64,000 bases of DNA, from the NCBI RefSeq assembly GCF_040834005.1, contig NZ_CP162129.1, positions 695,501-759,500 on the forward strand. The letters run 5' to 3'. Both the position numbers and the translations under genes were made by a program. The notes under the pieces are model-generated. The model was not told where the DNA came from and did no database searches. It saw nothing but the letters and a program-made list of their open reading frames with translations. Source of the DNA: Paenibacillus sp. PL2-23 (GTDB lineage: Bacteria > Bacillota > Bacilli > Paenibacillales > Paenibacillaceae). Positions 8,180-17,073 of this stretch are shown piece by piece (positions within the stretch are counted from its first letter, which is position 1; every line of letters begins with the position of its first letter).

Positions 8180-9772
8180 ATGATGAAGAAGCCGCTTAGT
8201 CTGACCAGTCTGTTGGCTGGTCTTGTTGTCCTGTCGCTTGGGCTTTCCACGCTGTTTCAGCTATTCTTCTCCTACCGATCGCAGCAGCAGTCATTGACGG
8301 AGACGACACTGCTGCTGAATTACGCCAACGCGGATAAGGTCAGCCACTCCATCGACAGCCTGTTCGTGTCTATGCGAAGCAGCTTGAGAGTTACCGCCAA
8401 TTATCTGTCCCAACACGAGGAGCTGACGGATCAGGGCATTCAGCAGCAGCTCGAGCTTATTCGGTCGACGAATTTGTATTTCAATTCCTTGTCCTGGGTG
8501 GACGAAACGGGACTGATTCGCAATATCGCCCCCATTACGGTCGGGCTGAAGGGTGTTCAGCTTATGGCGGGCGAGACGACTCGTGCACTAGAGGCACAGA
8601 AACCCTATTTGTCTGTTCCATATGTGGCGCAGACGGGACGTCTTATCGTTCTGATGAGCGAGCCCATGTATGATCAACAAGGCATCTACAGGGGCATTAT
8701 CGCCGGCACGATCTATTTGCAGGAAAGCAATGTGGTGAACAAAATATTAGGCTACAACAAAATCGATTCCACGGGCTCGTATTATTATGTGGTTGGTCCC
8801 AAGGGGTATTTACTGTTCCATCCGGAGGAAGCGCGGATCGGCGAGAACGTCAGCGTGAATCCGTTCGTGCAGCAGCTTATGCAGGGCCGCGAGGGCTACG
8901 GCGAAGTGACCAACTCTAAAGGGACTGAGATGCTGGCGGCCTACTCCTTCATGGAGGAGACGGGCTGGGGCGTCGTCATGCAGACGCCTGTGGCGCATGT
9001 GGACGAGCAGCTTGGCGCGAATGCGCGTATGAATCTGCTCTATATACTTCCCGCGATTATGGTGCTGCTGGCGCTGGCGCTTTATATGGCCCGGAGGCTG
9101 TCCATGCCGTTTGTTCTGCTGTCCGATCTGATGGACAATCTGATTAGCGGCAAGGATGTTACGCGGCCGGACAAGCGGATTCGCTTCTTCCGGGAGGCCG
9201 CCATTCTGTCGGACACGGTGGAGATTGCAATCGACACCGTGAAGGAGAAGAACAACAAGCTGATGCAGGAGGCAACGATCGATAAGCTGACGGGTCTGCA
9301 GAATCGGCGGGCGCTGGATGAGGCGGTCTCCACATTAAGCCGGTCGAATGTGCCGTTTTCGCTTATTCTGGCGGATATTGATTTCTTCAAGTCCGTTAAT
9401 GATACATACGGCCATTCCCGAGGCGATGATGTCCTGTCCTTCCTCGCAGGGCTGCTGAAGGGCGAGACCGGGGACAGGGGCTCGTGCTTCCGCTACGGCG
9501 GAGAGGAGTTTGTTGTGCTGCTGCCTGACGCTCAGGCCGATGGTGAGGCGTACCAGCTCGCCGAGCGTATCCGGGCCAAGGTCATGCATACAATCAGCCC
9601 AATCGGCAGGCCTGTCACCTTGTCGCTGGGTATAGCTGAATACCCGCGGGACGCGGCTTCGGTCGAGGACCTGCTGGAGCGCTCCGACCATGCGCTATAC
9701 CGATCCAAGGCGGGCGGAAGGAACCGCACGACCGTGGCGGGGAAAGCGGATGGCTGGTCTGGTAAAGAATAA
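8180..9772 (+). CDS. Membrane-bound diguanylate cyclase (dCache-GGDEF)
   Basis: A 530-residue protein making cyclic di-GMP from two GTP. Membrane segments near residues 10-32 and 286-305 flank a roughly 250-residue outside sensor region of the double-Cache type (NLYFNSLSWVDETG, YYYVVGPKGYLLFHP). A HAMP-like linker leads to a GGDEF domain with the intact active motif GGEEF at 440-444. DKLTGLQNRRAL marks the domain start. No RxxD inhibitory site precedes the motif. The start is ATG 8180 with AAGGAG 8 bases upstream; an ATG follows directly at 8183. No EAL domain is present, so a separate phosphodiesterase is needed. Confidence 0.9.
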   Translation: MMKKPLSLTSLLAGLVVLSLGLSTLFQLFFSYRSQQQSLTETTLLLNYANADKVSHSIDSLFVSMRSSLRVTANYLSQHEELTDQGIQQQLELIRSTNLYFNSLSWVDETGLIRNIAPITVGLKGVQLMAGETTRALEAQKPYLSVPYVAQTGRLIVLMSEPMYDQQGIYRGIIAGTIYLQESNVVNKILGYNKIDSTGSYYYVVGPKGYLLFHPEEARIGENVSVNPFVQQLMQGREGYGEVTNSKGTEMLAAYSFMEETGWGVVMQTPVAHVDEQLGANARMNLLYILPAIMVLLALALYMARRLSMPFVLLSDLMDNLISGKDVTRPDKRIRFFREAAILSDTVEIAIDTVKEKNNKLMQEATIDKLTGLQNRRALDEAVSTLSRSNVPFSLILADIDFFKSVNDTYGHSRGDDVLSFLAGLLKGETGDRGSCFRYGGEEFVVLLPDAQADGEAYQLAERIRAKVMHTISPIGRPVTLSLGIAEYPRDAASVEDLLERSDHALYRSKAGGRNRTTVAGKADGWSGKE

Positions 9773-9791
9773 TTTAAACCTAACTTTCGGA

Positions 9792-9819
9792 TTGACACCG
9801 TCTTGTACACGGTGATAAA
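9792..9819 (+). promoter_or_regulatory. Promoter of the leader-bmrC-bmrD operon
   Basis: A perfect TTGACA (9792-9797) is followed after 16 bp by GATAAA (9814-9819). It lies about 60 bases before the leader peptide start, right for a SigA-type promoter giving a transcript that begins with the leader. Confidence 0.6.
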
Positions 9820-9877
9820 GTGACAAAGTAGATTTCAAGATATTGCTAACCAAGCAGGAAGAAAGGGGATTGCGCAC

Positions 9878-9961
9878 ATGCGGATTTTTGGCGATAACAG
9901 GTTGAACCATTGTGGCGACAGCCGCAGCGTCGTAATCCTATTCAGCGTCTTCCAGCTGTGA
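9878..9961 (+). CDS. Leader peptide of the ABC exporter operon
   Basis: A 27-codon frame starts at ATG 9878 with GAAAGGGG about 8-9 bases upstream, a better start signal than those of many large genes here. The peptide begins MRIFGDNRLNHCGDS and ends VVILFSVFQL before TGA. It sits between the promoter and an intrinsic terminator, upstream of the transporter genes. In B. subtilis the bmrB leader controls bmrCD by ribosome-mediated attenuation. The position suggests the same role here; the peptide sequence itself is not one I recognise. Confidence 0.6.
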   Translation: MRIFGDNRLNHCGDSRSVVILFSVFQL

Positions 9962-10083
9962 CAGCGAGTTTATTCGCGAATCAGAGGCGCAGGGTTACGT
10001 GTCGTAATCATGCGCCTTTATTGTGCCTGGCGAAGGTATCTCTTCGAGCTCTGCGAGAGGGGAGAATGGCCCGGTCTGATGAA

Positions 10084-10119
10084 GCGTGTCGTTACGGCGG
10101 CATGCTTTTTTGTTTGCCT
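10084..10119 (+). terminator. Attenuator terminator upstream of bmrC
   Basis: A 9-bp stem (GCGTGTCGT/GCGGCATGC, with G-U pairs) closed by a short TACG loop is followed by six T residues, then a second T-tract. It stands between the leader peptide and the first transporter gene, so it must be read through for expression. The 3' arm (TTACGGCGGC) can alternatively pair with GCCGC and CGTAA inside the leader-coding region, giving an antiterminator. A second stem, GGCGCA/TGCGCC, lies in the leader near 9987-10017. Confidence 0.6.
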
Positions 10120-10195
10120 TTTTTGGGAATGATAAGCAATGCCCTGCTACAAAAAGAGGCCCTCACGAAGGGCTGCGGAAGGTGTGGGTGAGACC

Positions 10196-11944
10196 ATGTT
10201 CGGAGTTTTGAAAAAGTTAGGATGGTTTTTCCGCAAGGAATGGAAGCGGTACACGATTGCGATTACGTTGCTTGTGCTGACTGGCATCATTGATATTATT
10301 CCTCCTTGGCTGCTGGGCTATCTGGTCGACGGCATTAGCCAAAATCTGCTGGGCACATCGGAATTCAATCGTATGATGTATGTGTGGATCGGCCTGACAG
10401 TGGTCGGCTATCTGATTACGTACGTCTGGCATTACAAGCTGTTCGGCGGCGCGTTTGTGCTGGAGCGGCTGCTCCGGTCGAGCATGATGGGACATTTTCT
10501 GAGGATGACGCCAACCTTCTACGAGCGCAACCGGACGGGCGATCTGATGGCGCGCTCGACAAACGATCTTGGGGCGGTCGCCACAACGGCAGGCTTCGGT
10601 ATTCTGACGCTGGTCGACTCGACGCTGTTCATGATTACGATTCTTATTGTTATGGCGGCGACAATCAGCCTGAAGCTGACCGTCGCGGCGCTGCTGCCGC
10701 TGCCCATAATGGCGCTGGCGATGTCCTTTTACGGGAAGAAGATTCATGAACGGTTCATGGACGCGCAGGACGCCTTCGGCGAGATGAACGATCAGGTGCT
10801 GGAGTCGGTGGCCGGCGTTCGAGTGATTCGGGCGTTCGTGCAGGAGGAGGCGAGCGAGTCCAGATTCCAGGCCAAGACGGATGAGGTGCTGGGCAAAAAT
10901 ATCGCCGTGGCCAAGATCGACGCGTTATTCGAGCCCACGATGAAAATTCTTGTCGGCTGCAGCTACCTCATCGGTCTCTGCTACGGCGGCTACCTTGTGT
11001 TTCGCAGCGAAATTACGCTGGGCGAGCTGGTATCCTTTAATATTTTCCTCGGCATGCTGATCTGGCCTATGTTCGCGATCGGCGAGCTGATCAACATTAT
11101 GCAGCGCGGCAACGCTTCGCTTGACCGTGTGAATGAGACGCTTGGCTACAAGCAGGATGTGAAGGAGGCTGAAGCGCCTGCGGTTGTGGGCGAGCCGACG
11201 CTGATCGAGTTCGACAAGGTGACGTTCAAGTACCCTTCGTCGAAGGTGAACAACCTGGAGAACGTTACATTCAAGCTGCATCAAGGCGGTACGCTCGGCA
11301 TCGTCGGGCGCACGGGCAGCGGCAAGACGACCTTGCTGAAGCAGCTGCTGCGTGAGTATCCGCTCGGCAAGGGCAGCATTCGTATATCCGGCGTGCCGCT
11401 GGGCGAGCTGAAGCTGGACCAGGTGCTGGGCTGGATTGGGTATGTGCCGCAGCAGCCGATTCTGTTCTCGAAGACGATCCGCGAGAACATCTTCTTTGGA
11501 CGATCCGATGCGGACGAAGCGGATCTGCAGCGGGCGCTTGAGCGGGCATCGTTCGCCAAGGATATCGCGTACCTGCCCGACGGCCTCGATACGCTCGTTG
11601 GCGAGAAGGGCGTGGCGCTGTCGGGCGGCCAGAAGCAGCGGGTGAGCATCGCTCGCGCATTGATTGCGGATCCGGACATTCTGATGCTGGACGATGCGTT
11701 GTCTGCTGTGGACGCGAAGACGGAGGCGGAGATTATCGACGGCATCCGCACGGAGCGGGCGGGCAAGACGACGCTGATTACGACGCACAGGCTGTCAGCG
11801 GTGCAGCATGCGGATTGGATTATCGTGATGGACGAAGGACGAATTGTGGAAGAGGGCACGCATGAACGGCTGCTGGCAAGAGGCGGCTGGTACAAGGAGC
11901 AATACGACCGCCAGCAATTGGAAGCGGCGATCGAGACTGAATAG
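10196..11944 (+). CDS. bmrC: Heterodimeric multidrug ABC exporter, BmrC-like half
   Basis: A 582-residue half-transporter: six membrane helices (about residues 15-310), then an ATPase domain. Walker A is GRTGSGKT near 371, the Q-loop region is YVPQQP and the signature LSGGQKQRVS is near 475. The Walker B end reads LMLDDALSAVD, with Asp500 where most ABC ATPases have the catalytic Glu. This is the degenerate-site subunit of BmrCD/TM287-288 type exporters. The start is ATG 10196, after GAAGGTG; upstream in-frame ATGs lack a site and fall within the leader structure. The partner gene follows 19 bases later. Confidence 0.9.
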   Translation: MFGVLKKLGWFFRKEWKRYTIAITLLVLTGIIDIIPPWLLGYLVDGISQNLLGTSEFNRMMYVWIGLTVVGYLITYVWHYKLFGGAFVLERLLRSSMMGHFLRMTPTFYERNRTGDLMARSTNDLGAVATTAGFGILTLVDSTLFMITILIVMAATISLKLTVAALLPLPIMALAMSFYGKKIHERFMDAQDAFGEMNDQVLESVAGVRVIRAFVQEEASESRFQAKTDEVLGKNIAVAKIDALFEPTMKILVGCSYLIGLCYGGYLVFRSEITLGELVSFNIFLGMLIWPMFAIGELINIMQRGNASLDRVNETLGYKQDVKEAEAPAVVGEPTLIEFDKVTFKYPSSKVNNLENVTFKLHQGGTLGIVGRTGSGKTTLLKQLLREYPLGKGSIRISGVPLGELKLDQVLGWIGYVPQQPILFSKTIRENIFFGRSDADEADLQRALERASFAKDIAYLPDGLDTLVGEKGVALSGGQKQRVSIARALIADPDILMLDDALSAVDAKTEAEIIDGIRTERAGKTTLITTHRLSAVQHADWIIVMDEGRIVEEGTHERLLARGGWYKEQYDRQQLEAAIETE

Positions 11945-11963
11945 ATAGGAGGCGCGAAGAACA

Positions 11964-13997
11964 ATGGGCACAACAGGCAAACGATTGTTTGGGTACGCCA
12001 TGCTGTACAAGAAGCCGATAGCAGTAGCGCTGCTGCTGCTGGTGCTGGCGGTGTGCGCGGAGCTGACAGGACCGCTCATCGCCAAACGTATGATTGACCA
12101 GAATATACTGGGCATTGAGAAGAGATGGCATGAGGTTAGCGGAGAGCAGCCCTACGCCGTGGCTTACAATGGCAAGTGGTACAAACGAGAGGACCGCTTC
12201 GAGGCGGAGCAAGTACCAGGAGAGCGCGCATCGGCGCGGGTTCTCCAGGTAGAGCGGAGCTACTACTTCCTCTCCGGCGATCTGCAATGGGAAGGCGGCA
12301 AACGCACGGTGAACGGCGGCGCCATGACCGTGACGGACGAGACAACGGGACAAAGCGCCGTATATCCCGTGACGAAGCTGACGAAGGAGGAGCTGTTCGT
12401 CTTCTACAAGCCGGAGATTCCAGGCTTGCTGAAGCTGGCGGCGCTGTACTTCGGCCTGCTCCTGCTTGTCGCGGTGTTCGCTTACGGCCAGCGCCTTATG
12501 CTGCAGACGTCCGCGAACAAGATTGTGCGCAAGATGCGGAACGATGTCTATGCCCATACGCAGCGGCTGCCGGTGAATTATTACGACAACCTGGCCGCGG
12601 GGCAGGTCGTCTCCCGCATTACCAACGACACGGAGGCGATTCGGGAGCTGTATGTGGGCGTGTTGGCGAACTTTTTTACAGGGACAATCTATATGGGGGC
12701 CATCTTCGGCGCATTGTTCCTGCTGGACACGAGACTGGCGCTTATTACGCTGCCGCTTGTTCCGATCCTGATTGTATGGATTATCGTGTACCGGAGGTTC
12801 GCGGCCAAGTACAACCGCATCATTCGGGCGAAGCTGAGCGAGATTAATGCCATGATTAACGAATCCATTCAGGGCATGACGATCATCCAGGCGTTCCGCC
12901 GTCAGAGGGAGACGACGAAGGAATTTGCGGAGATGAACGATTATTATTTCAAATACCAGAACAAGCTGCTCAGCCTCAACTCCATTACGTCGCATAACCT
13001 TGTTAACGTCGTACGGAATGTGCTGTTCCTGATTGTCGTATGGATGTTCTGGGGCGGTTCTCTTGGTGCGATCGTGACGGTCGGGGTGCTGTACGCCTAT
13101 ATCGATTACATGAACCGGATGTTCGCGCCGATCGTCGGCATCGTGAATCAGCTGTCCAATCTGGAGACGGCGCGCGTCTCTGCGGAGCGAGTGTTCAAGC
13201 TGATGGACGAGGAGGGCATCGAGGTAGCGAAGGGACGCATGGAGCGATACAAGGGCAATGTTTCCTTCGAGGACGTATCGTTCGCTTACAAAAAGGACGA
13301 ATATGTGCTGAAGAACATCACCTTCCACGCTCGCCAAGGCCAGACGGTAGCGCTGGTGGGTCATACCGGCTCCGGCAAAAGCTCCATTCTGAACCTGCTG
13401 TTCCGGTTCTACGATCTCGCTGAAGGCAAGGGACGAATTGTCGTGGACGGCACGGACGTGCGCGACATGCCGAAGCAGCTGCTCCGCCAGCATATGGGCA
13501 TCGTGCTGCAGGATCCTTTCCTGTTCACGGGCACGATTGCTTCCAACGTCAGTCTCGACGACCCGTCCATCTCGCGCGAGAAGGTCGTGCAGGCGCTGAA
13601 GGATGTCGGCGCTTACGACATGTTCATGCAGCTGCCGGGCGGCATCGACGCGCCGGTCATCGAGAAGGGCGCGACGCTGTCCGCCGGCCAGCGGCAGCTG
13701 ATCTCGTTCGCGAGAGCGTTGGCTTATGATCCCGCGATTCTTATTCTGGACGAGGCAACGGCGAGCATCGACACCGAGACGGAGGCGATCATTCAGGCGG
13801 CGCTGGACGTGCTGAAGAAGGGGCGCACGACGTTCGTCATCGCGCACCGGCTGTCGACGATCCGCCAGGCGGATCAAATTCTGGTGCTGGACCGCGGCGT
13901 GATCGTGGAGCGGGGCAGCCATGACGAGCTTATGGAGCATGGCGGCAAATATTATGCGATGTACCAGCTTCAGCAGGGCGCGGCGCAGCCGGCTTAA
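11964..13997 (+). CDS. bmrD: Heterodimeric multidrug ABC exporter, BmrD-like half
   Basis: A 677-residue partner of the preceding gene, with an AGGAGG ribosome binding site. Between membrane helices 1 and 2 (about residues 45-145) lies an extra, probably outside, domain typical of BmrD/YheH. The ATPase has Walker A GHTGSGKSS near 466, Walker B ILDEATASID with catalytic Glu597, and an altered signature LSAGQRQ. A normal Walker B Glu here with a degenerate signature, and the reverse in BmrC, matches an asymmetric heterodimer with one active ATP site. Substrates of relatives include antibiotics and dyes. A strong stem-loop follows. Confidence 0.9.
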   Translation: MGTTGKRLFGYAMLYKKPIAVALLLLVLAVCAELTGPLIAKRMIDQNILGIEKRWHEVSGEQPYAVAYNGKWYKREDRFEAEQVPGERASARVLQVERSYYFLSGDLQWEGGKRTVNGGAMTVTDETTGQSAVYPVTKLTKEELFVFYKPEIPGLLKLAALYFGLLLLVAVFAYGQRLMLQTSANKIVRKMRNDVYAHTQRLPVNYYDNLAAGQVVSRITNDTEAIRELYVGVLANFFTGTIYMGAIFGALFLLDTRLALITLPLVPILIVWIIVYRRFAAKYNRIIRAKLSEINAMINESIQGMTIIQAFRRQRETTKEFAEMNDYYFKYQNKLLSLNSITSHNLVNVVRNVLFLIVVWMFWGGSLGAIVTVGVLYAYIDYMNRMFAPIVGIVNQLSNLETARVSAERVFKLMDEEGIEVAKGRMERYKGNVSFEDVSFAYKKDEYVLKNITFHARQGQTVALVGHTGSGKSSILNLLFRFYDLAEGKGRIVVDGTDVRDMPKQLLRQHMGIVLQDPFLFTGTIASNVSLDDPSISREKVVQALKDVGAYDMFMQLPGGIDAPVIEKGATLSAGQRQLISFARALAYDPAILILDEATASIDTETEAIIQAALDVLKKGRTTFVIAHRLSTIRQADQILVLDRGVIVERGSHDELMEHGGKYYAMYQLQQGAAQPA

Positions 13998-14010
13998 CGG
14001 ATATGTCATG

Positions 14011-14043
14011 CAGAAGGAGCAGGCCCGGGGCCTGCTCCTTCTG
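14011..14043 (+). terminator. Stem-loop after bmrD
   Basis: Arms CAGAAGGAGCAGGC and GCCTGCTCCTTCTG enclose CCCGG. No T-run follows, but the long stem directly after the stop codon fits a transcript end. Confidence 0.6.
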
Positions 14044-14075
14044 TATGCTCAAAGTAATTAACATGCGACAAGGGA

Positions 14076-14395
14076 GTGTTGGCACGTCTATTTCGTCCAA
14101 CCCGCCCACCCCAGCACAAATAGACGTATGAGGCACGTCTATTTCGTTCAAACCGTCCACCCCAGCACAAATTGACGTATGAGGCACGTCTATTTCGTCC
14201 AACCTGCCCACCCCAGCGCAAATAGACGTATGAGGCACGTCTATTTCGTCCAAACCGTCTACCCCAGCACAAATAGACGTATGAGGCACGACTATTTCGT
14301 CCAAACCGTCCACCCCAGCGCAAATAGACGTATGTAGCACGTCTATTTTGTCCAACCCGCCCGCCTCAGCATGAATAGACGTTTCCGTTACAATG
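14076..14395. repeat. Hairpin array 2: TAGACGT/ACGTCTA, 51-bp period
   Basis: Five units start at 14121, 14172, 14223, 14274 and 14325, each with loop ATGAGGC or a close variant. A half unit precedes them (ACGTCTA ending at 14090) and a broken one follows (14376). Spacers are 30 bp and alike within this array (core CGTCCAAACCGTCCACCCCAG), but differ from array 1. One unit has TTGACGT and one ACGACTA, so single-arm mutations occur. It lies directly downstream of the ABC exporter operon. Confidence 0.9.
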
Positions 14396-14492
14396 TTGAA
14401 TAGCCGATTAGGTTCGGCTGAAGGCTAACCGCCGTTAGAAGCCCCGCAAAGACGATGTTGATGACAAGCGCGAAGGTTTTGGCCGTTGACAT
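14388..14492 (-). CDS. Possible tiny hydrophobic protein
   Basis: A 34-codon frame (ATG at 14492, TAA at 14388-14390) encodes a hydrophobic peptide starting MSTAKTFALVINIVFAGLL, able to span a membrane once. There is no recognisable ribosome binding site, and the stop codon lies in the broken last unit of array 2. It may be a chance frame or the remnant of a gene invaded by the array. The surrounding 14396-14738 otherwise holds no gene I can support. Confidence 0.2.
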   Translation of the reverse strand: MSTAKTFALVINIVFAGLLTAVSLQPNLIGYSTL

Positions 14493-14738
14493 CGTCAGGC
14501 GGTGTTCTTAACCACAATAGAATTTATAAGTTTTCGAGCATTCGAAAACGGAAATTCGATTTGGCGATAAATCCTACATCTAAACGCGGTCGCTCATCTT
14601 TGTAAGGCCTCGATAGAGGATTTGTCATAATGGATTGTAATAGATTGAAAAAAATGGTGCTTTATCGTTATTTTATGGGATGATATGATAGGCACGAGCA
14701 TCCGCAACCTGACTCGAAAAGAATAAGGGATGGTGACT

Positions 14739-14936
14739 ATGAATATCTTGAAAATATTAAGAGTAGCGGGATTTACCGGTGGAATGATATTCGGGCTTAA
14801 GCCGGTTATCAACGGAGTATTGGAGTACGAGGATATCATTTTTCCATTAGGTATGTTACTTTCATTATTAGCTCACATTCTTTATAAGAAACAACCATTG
14901 CTTCATAAAAGCAAACAAAAGCTTGAGAAGCCCTGA
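14739..14936 (+). CDS. Small membrane protein, unknown function
   Basis: A 65-residue protein with two hydrophobic segments (about residues 5-22 and 33-50) and a lysine-rich end (KKQPLLHKSKQKLEKP), so probably two helices with both ends inside. AAGGG at 14725-14729 favours ATG 14739 over the ATG at 14730. A terminator overlaps its 3' end. The local sequence is more AT-rich than its neighbours, which hints at separate ancestry. No family recognised. Confidence 0.55.
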   Translation: MNILKILRVAGFTGGMIFGLKPVINGVLEYEDIIFPLGMLLSLLAHILYKKQPLLHKSKQKLEKP

Positions 14937-14953
14937 ATGTCAGGACTTCTTTT
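14927..14953 (+). terminator. Intrinsic terminator
   Basis: GAAG-C-CCTG and CAGG-A-CTTC pair around AATGT and are followed by TTTT. It overlaps the last codons of the small membrane protein gene. Confidence 0.65.
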
Positions 14954-15074
14954 CAAGTCTCGCGCCTAACCGGGCTGGGTACATTGGGCCTGTGAAGGTC
15001 CGCTTGAGGTAAGAGCCAATCGCTGACAGGCAACTGGTGGAGAACGCGGATTTCCCGGACTTCAATAATCGCGC

Positions 15075-15133
15075 GCAAGCAGCAAGCCCCGATCCCCTTC
15101 GTTGCTGAGGGAGACTCGGGGCTTGCTGCTTGC
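15075..15133 (-). terminator. Long perfect stem after the chemoreceptor gene
   Basis: Two 18-base arms (GCAAGCAGCAAGCCCCGA and its complement) are separated by a 23-base loop, 41 bases beyond the minus-strand stop. A T-run is lacking. The arm length is unusual for a plain terminator. Confidence 0.55.
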
Positions 15134-15173
15134 TGCGTATGAATGCGCTCTGCGTGCTTAGCAGGCAACGCGA

Positions 15174-16919
15174 TTAGGTCTTGAAACGGCCCACTGCTTC
15201 GTTCAGGCTGGCAGCAAGCGAGCGAAGCTGCTCGGAGCCGCTGGCCACCTCCTGCATGGATGCAAGCTGCTCCTCCGACGCGGCGGCGACGCGCTGGGCG
15301 TTGCCTGCGGAGGTGCTGGAGATATGCTCCAGCTGATCCAGCGACGCTGCAACCTGCTCGCTGCCTGCAGACATCTGCTGCGCGGCAGCGGATACCTCCT
15401 GCACTTGATCGGATACCTGCTTAATCGCATTTACGATGGCGCGGAACGTATCGCCTGCTTGGCTTGATACGGCGGAGCCTTGGCGCGCGGCAGTTACGGA
15501 CTGCTCCATGGCGCTGGCGGCTTCCTTGGTATGCGTGCCGATTGTGCCAAGAATGGCGGCAATCTGCTCCGACGATTCCTTGGAGCGTTCGGCCAGCTTG
15601 CGGATCTCGACGGCAACTACCGCGAAGCCCTTGCCATGCTCGCCTGCGCGAGCCGCTTCAATGGAGGCGTTCAGCGCAAGCAGATTGGTCTGGTTCGCAA
15701 CCTCGCTGATCATGCCCAGAATTTGTCCGATTTGATCGCTTTGGCTTTCCAGCTCGCGCATAGTGAGTACCGTCTGTGAAATCTGCTCTTCGATTTCCGC
15801 CATTTGGCGTTGTGTCTGCTCGATAACGACGCCGCCCTCTGTGGCAAGCTCGTTCGTGCCGGCCGCCAATTCGGATACGGAGGAGGAGGATTCCGCAATT
15901 CGGCCAATGCCGACCGTCATCTCGCCCATGGCTCGCTGGCACTCCTGGAAGCTTTGCAGCTGCGTCTCGGAGCCGGATGCGACCTCTTGAATCGCCTCCG
16001 TCACTTCCTCCGTCGCTCTGGAGGTCTGCTCGGCGCTTTGCTGCATGCTGGCCGCGGATTCCGCAACCTCAGACGTGCTTCTGCGGATGTTGCTGGTCAG
16101 CTGTCGCAGGCTGGCGATCATCTCGTTGAAGGAATGGGACAGCTGCCCGATTTCGTTGCTGCCATGCACGGGCACGGCTACGGTTAGATCGCCATCTGCC
16201 GCCAGCTTGGCTACGTCCGCAAGACGGCGCAGCGGCTTGAGCACCAGCGTCACGAGAATGACGACCACAACGACCGCTGCAGCGATCAGCGCGACGGCTA
16301 GAAGAATACTGCTCTTCACCATCGCTTCAACCTCGGTCTTTAGGGAATCCACTTCAAAGTCCAGACCGAACACGCCTACGATGTTCCCTTGCGGATCTTC
16401 AATGGTTGTGAAGTAGGTAATCCAGCTTCCAATTTCGTCGGTATATATGGGGGACCAGCCTGATCCGCTCTTCAGCGCTGTCTTGAACGTCTCGGCGATC
16501 GTCTCTCCCATAGCGTATGTGGCTCCGGGACCGAACTCCACCTCTTCAAGCTCCTCATTACCCTGCAGCATCGTAATAACCTCTCCGCCGTCCGTATGTT
16601 CAATTTGCGGCAGATAGATGTAGGCATTTGCGATTCTCTCATTGCGCGCCATGGCATCAAACTTGTTGCGAAGAATAGCGAACGGCTCCGACAGGCTTGT
16701 TTGCTGATTCAGGAGCTCTTGGGTTGCGCGTTCGGTAAGCCCGAATTCGAAGTCTACCTGGTAGCCGAGCGTCTGACCGAGCGTAACAATCTCCCGTTCC
16801 AAGCTCTTGTATTGGGTTTGGTAGGACATCCACTGCGTAACGCTGATGAGTGCGGAGAGCAGCAGAGCAAGGACGATAGAGCTGGTCACGACCAGGCTGC
16901 GGTTTTTCCATTTGAACAT
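15174..16919 (-). CDS. Methyl-accepting chemotaxis protein
   Basis: A 581-residue transducer. Membrane helix 1 is near residues 10-30, an outside single-Cache-like sensor region follows to about 195, and helix 2 is at about 200-223. Then come a HAMP domain and a long coiled-coil signalling domain. The kinase-control tip ([20 protein letters not shown]) is near 401-420, and Gln/Glu-rich adaptation helices lie on both sides. It is expected to pass ligand signals to CheA/CheW. ATG 16919 is 12 bases from GAGAGG; a TTG at 16925 has better spacing, so the start is uncertain by two residues. The ligand is unknown. Confidence 0.9.
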   Translation of the reverse strand: MFKWKNRSLVVTSSIVLALLLSALISVTQWMSYQTQYKSLEREIVTLGQTLGYQVDFEFGLTERATQELLNQQTSLSEPFAILRNKFDAMARNERIANAYIYLPQIEHTDGGEVITMLQGNEELEEVEFGPGATYAMGETIAETFKTALKSGSGWSPIYTDEIGSWITYFTTIEDPQGNIVGVFGLDFEVDSLKTEVEAMVKSSILLAVALIAAAVVVVVILVTLVLKPLRRLADVAKLAADGDLTVAVPVHGSNEIGQLSHSFNEMIASLRQLTSNIRRSTSEVAESAASMQQSAEQTSRATEEVTEAIQEVASGSETQLQSFQECQRAMGEMTVGIGRIAESSSSVSELAAGTNELATEGGVVIEQTQRQMAEIEEQISQTVLTMRELESQSDQIGQILGMISEVANQTNLLALNASIEAARAGEHGKGFAVVAVEIRKLAERSKESSEQIAAILGTIGTHTKEAASAMEQSVTAARQGSAVSSQAGDTFRAIVNAIKQVSDQVQEVSAAAQQMSAGSEQVAASLDQLEHISSTSAGNAQRVAAASEEQLASMQEVASGSEQLRSLAASLNEAVGRFKT

Positions 16920-17041
16920 AAACAACGAGCACCTCTCTAATTAAATGTAGGGATAAGCTGTATTGTTGATTCTAGATGACAATTATCGACAAGCATATCA
17001 CGCAATCATTAGAGAAATGAGAGAAGGATGTTAGAAAAGTA

Positions 17042-17071
17042 TCAGGGCTATGCTTGTAAGCATAGCCCTGA
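17042..17071 (-). terminator. Perfect 14-bp stem after GGDEF-EAL gene
   Basis: TCAGGGCTATGCTT and its exact complement flank a 2-base gap directly downstream of the minus-strand stop codon. The minus strand then continues TACTTTTC. It separates this gene from the chemoreceptor gene. Confidence 0.65.
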
Positions 17072-17073
17072 CT

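Noticed and set aside
9910..10191. A 93-residue protein upstream of bmrC
   Set aside because: It overlaps the leader peptide and the terminator, has no start signal and a composition unlike a protein. The leader-attenuator reading explains the region better.
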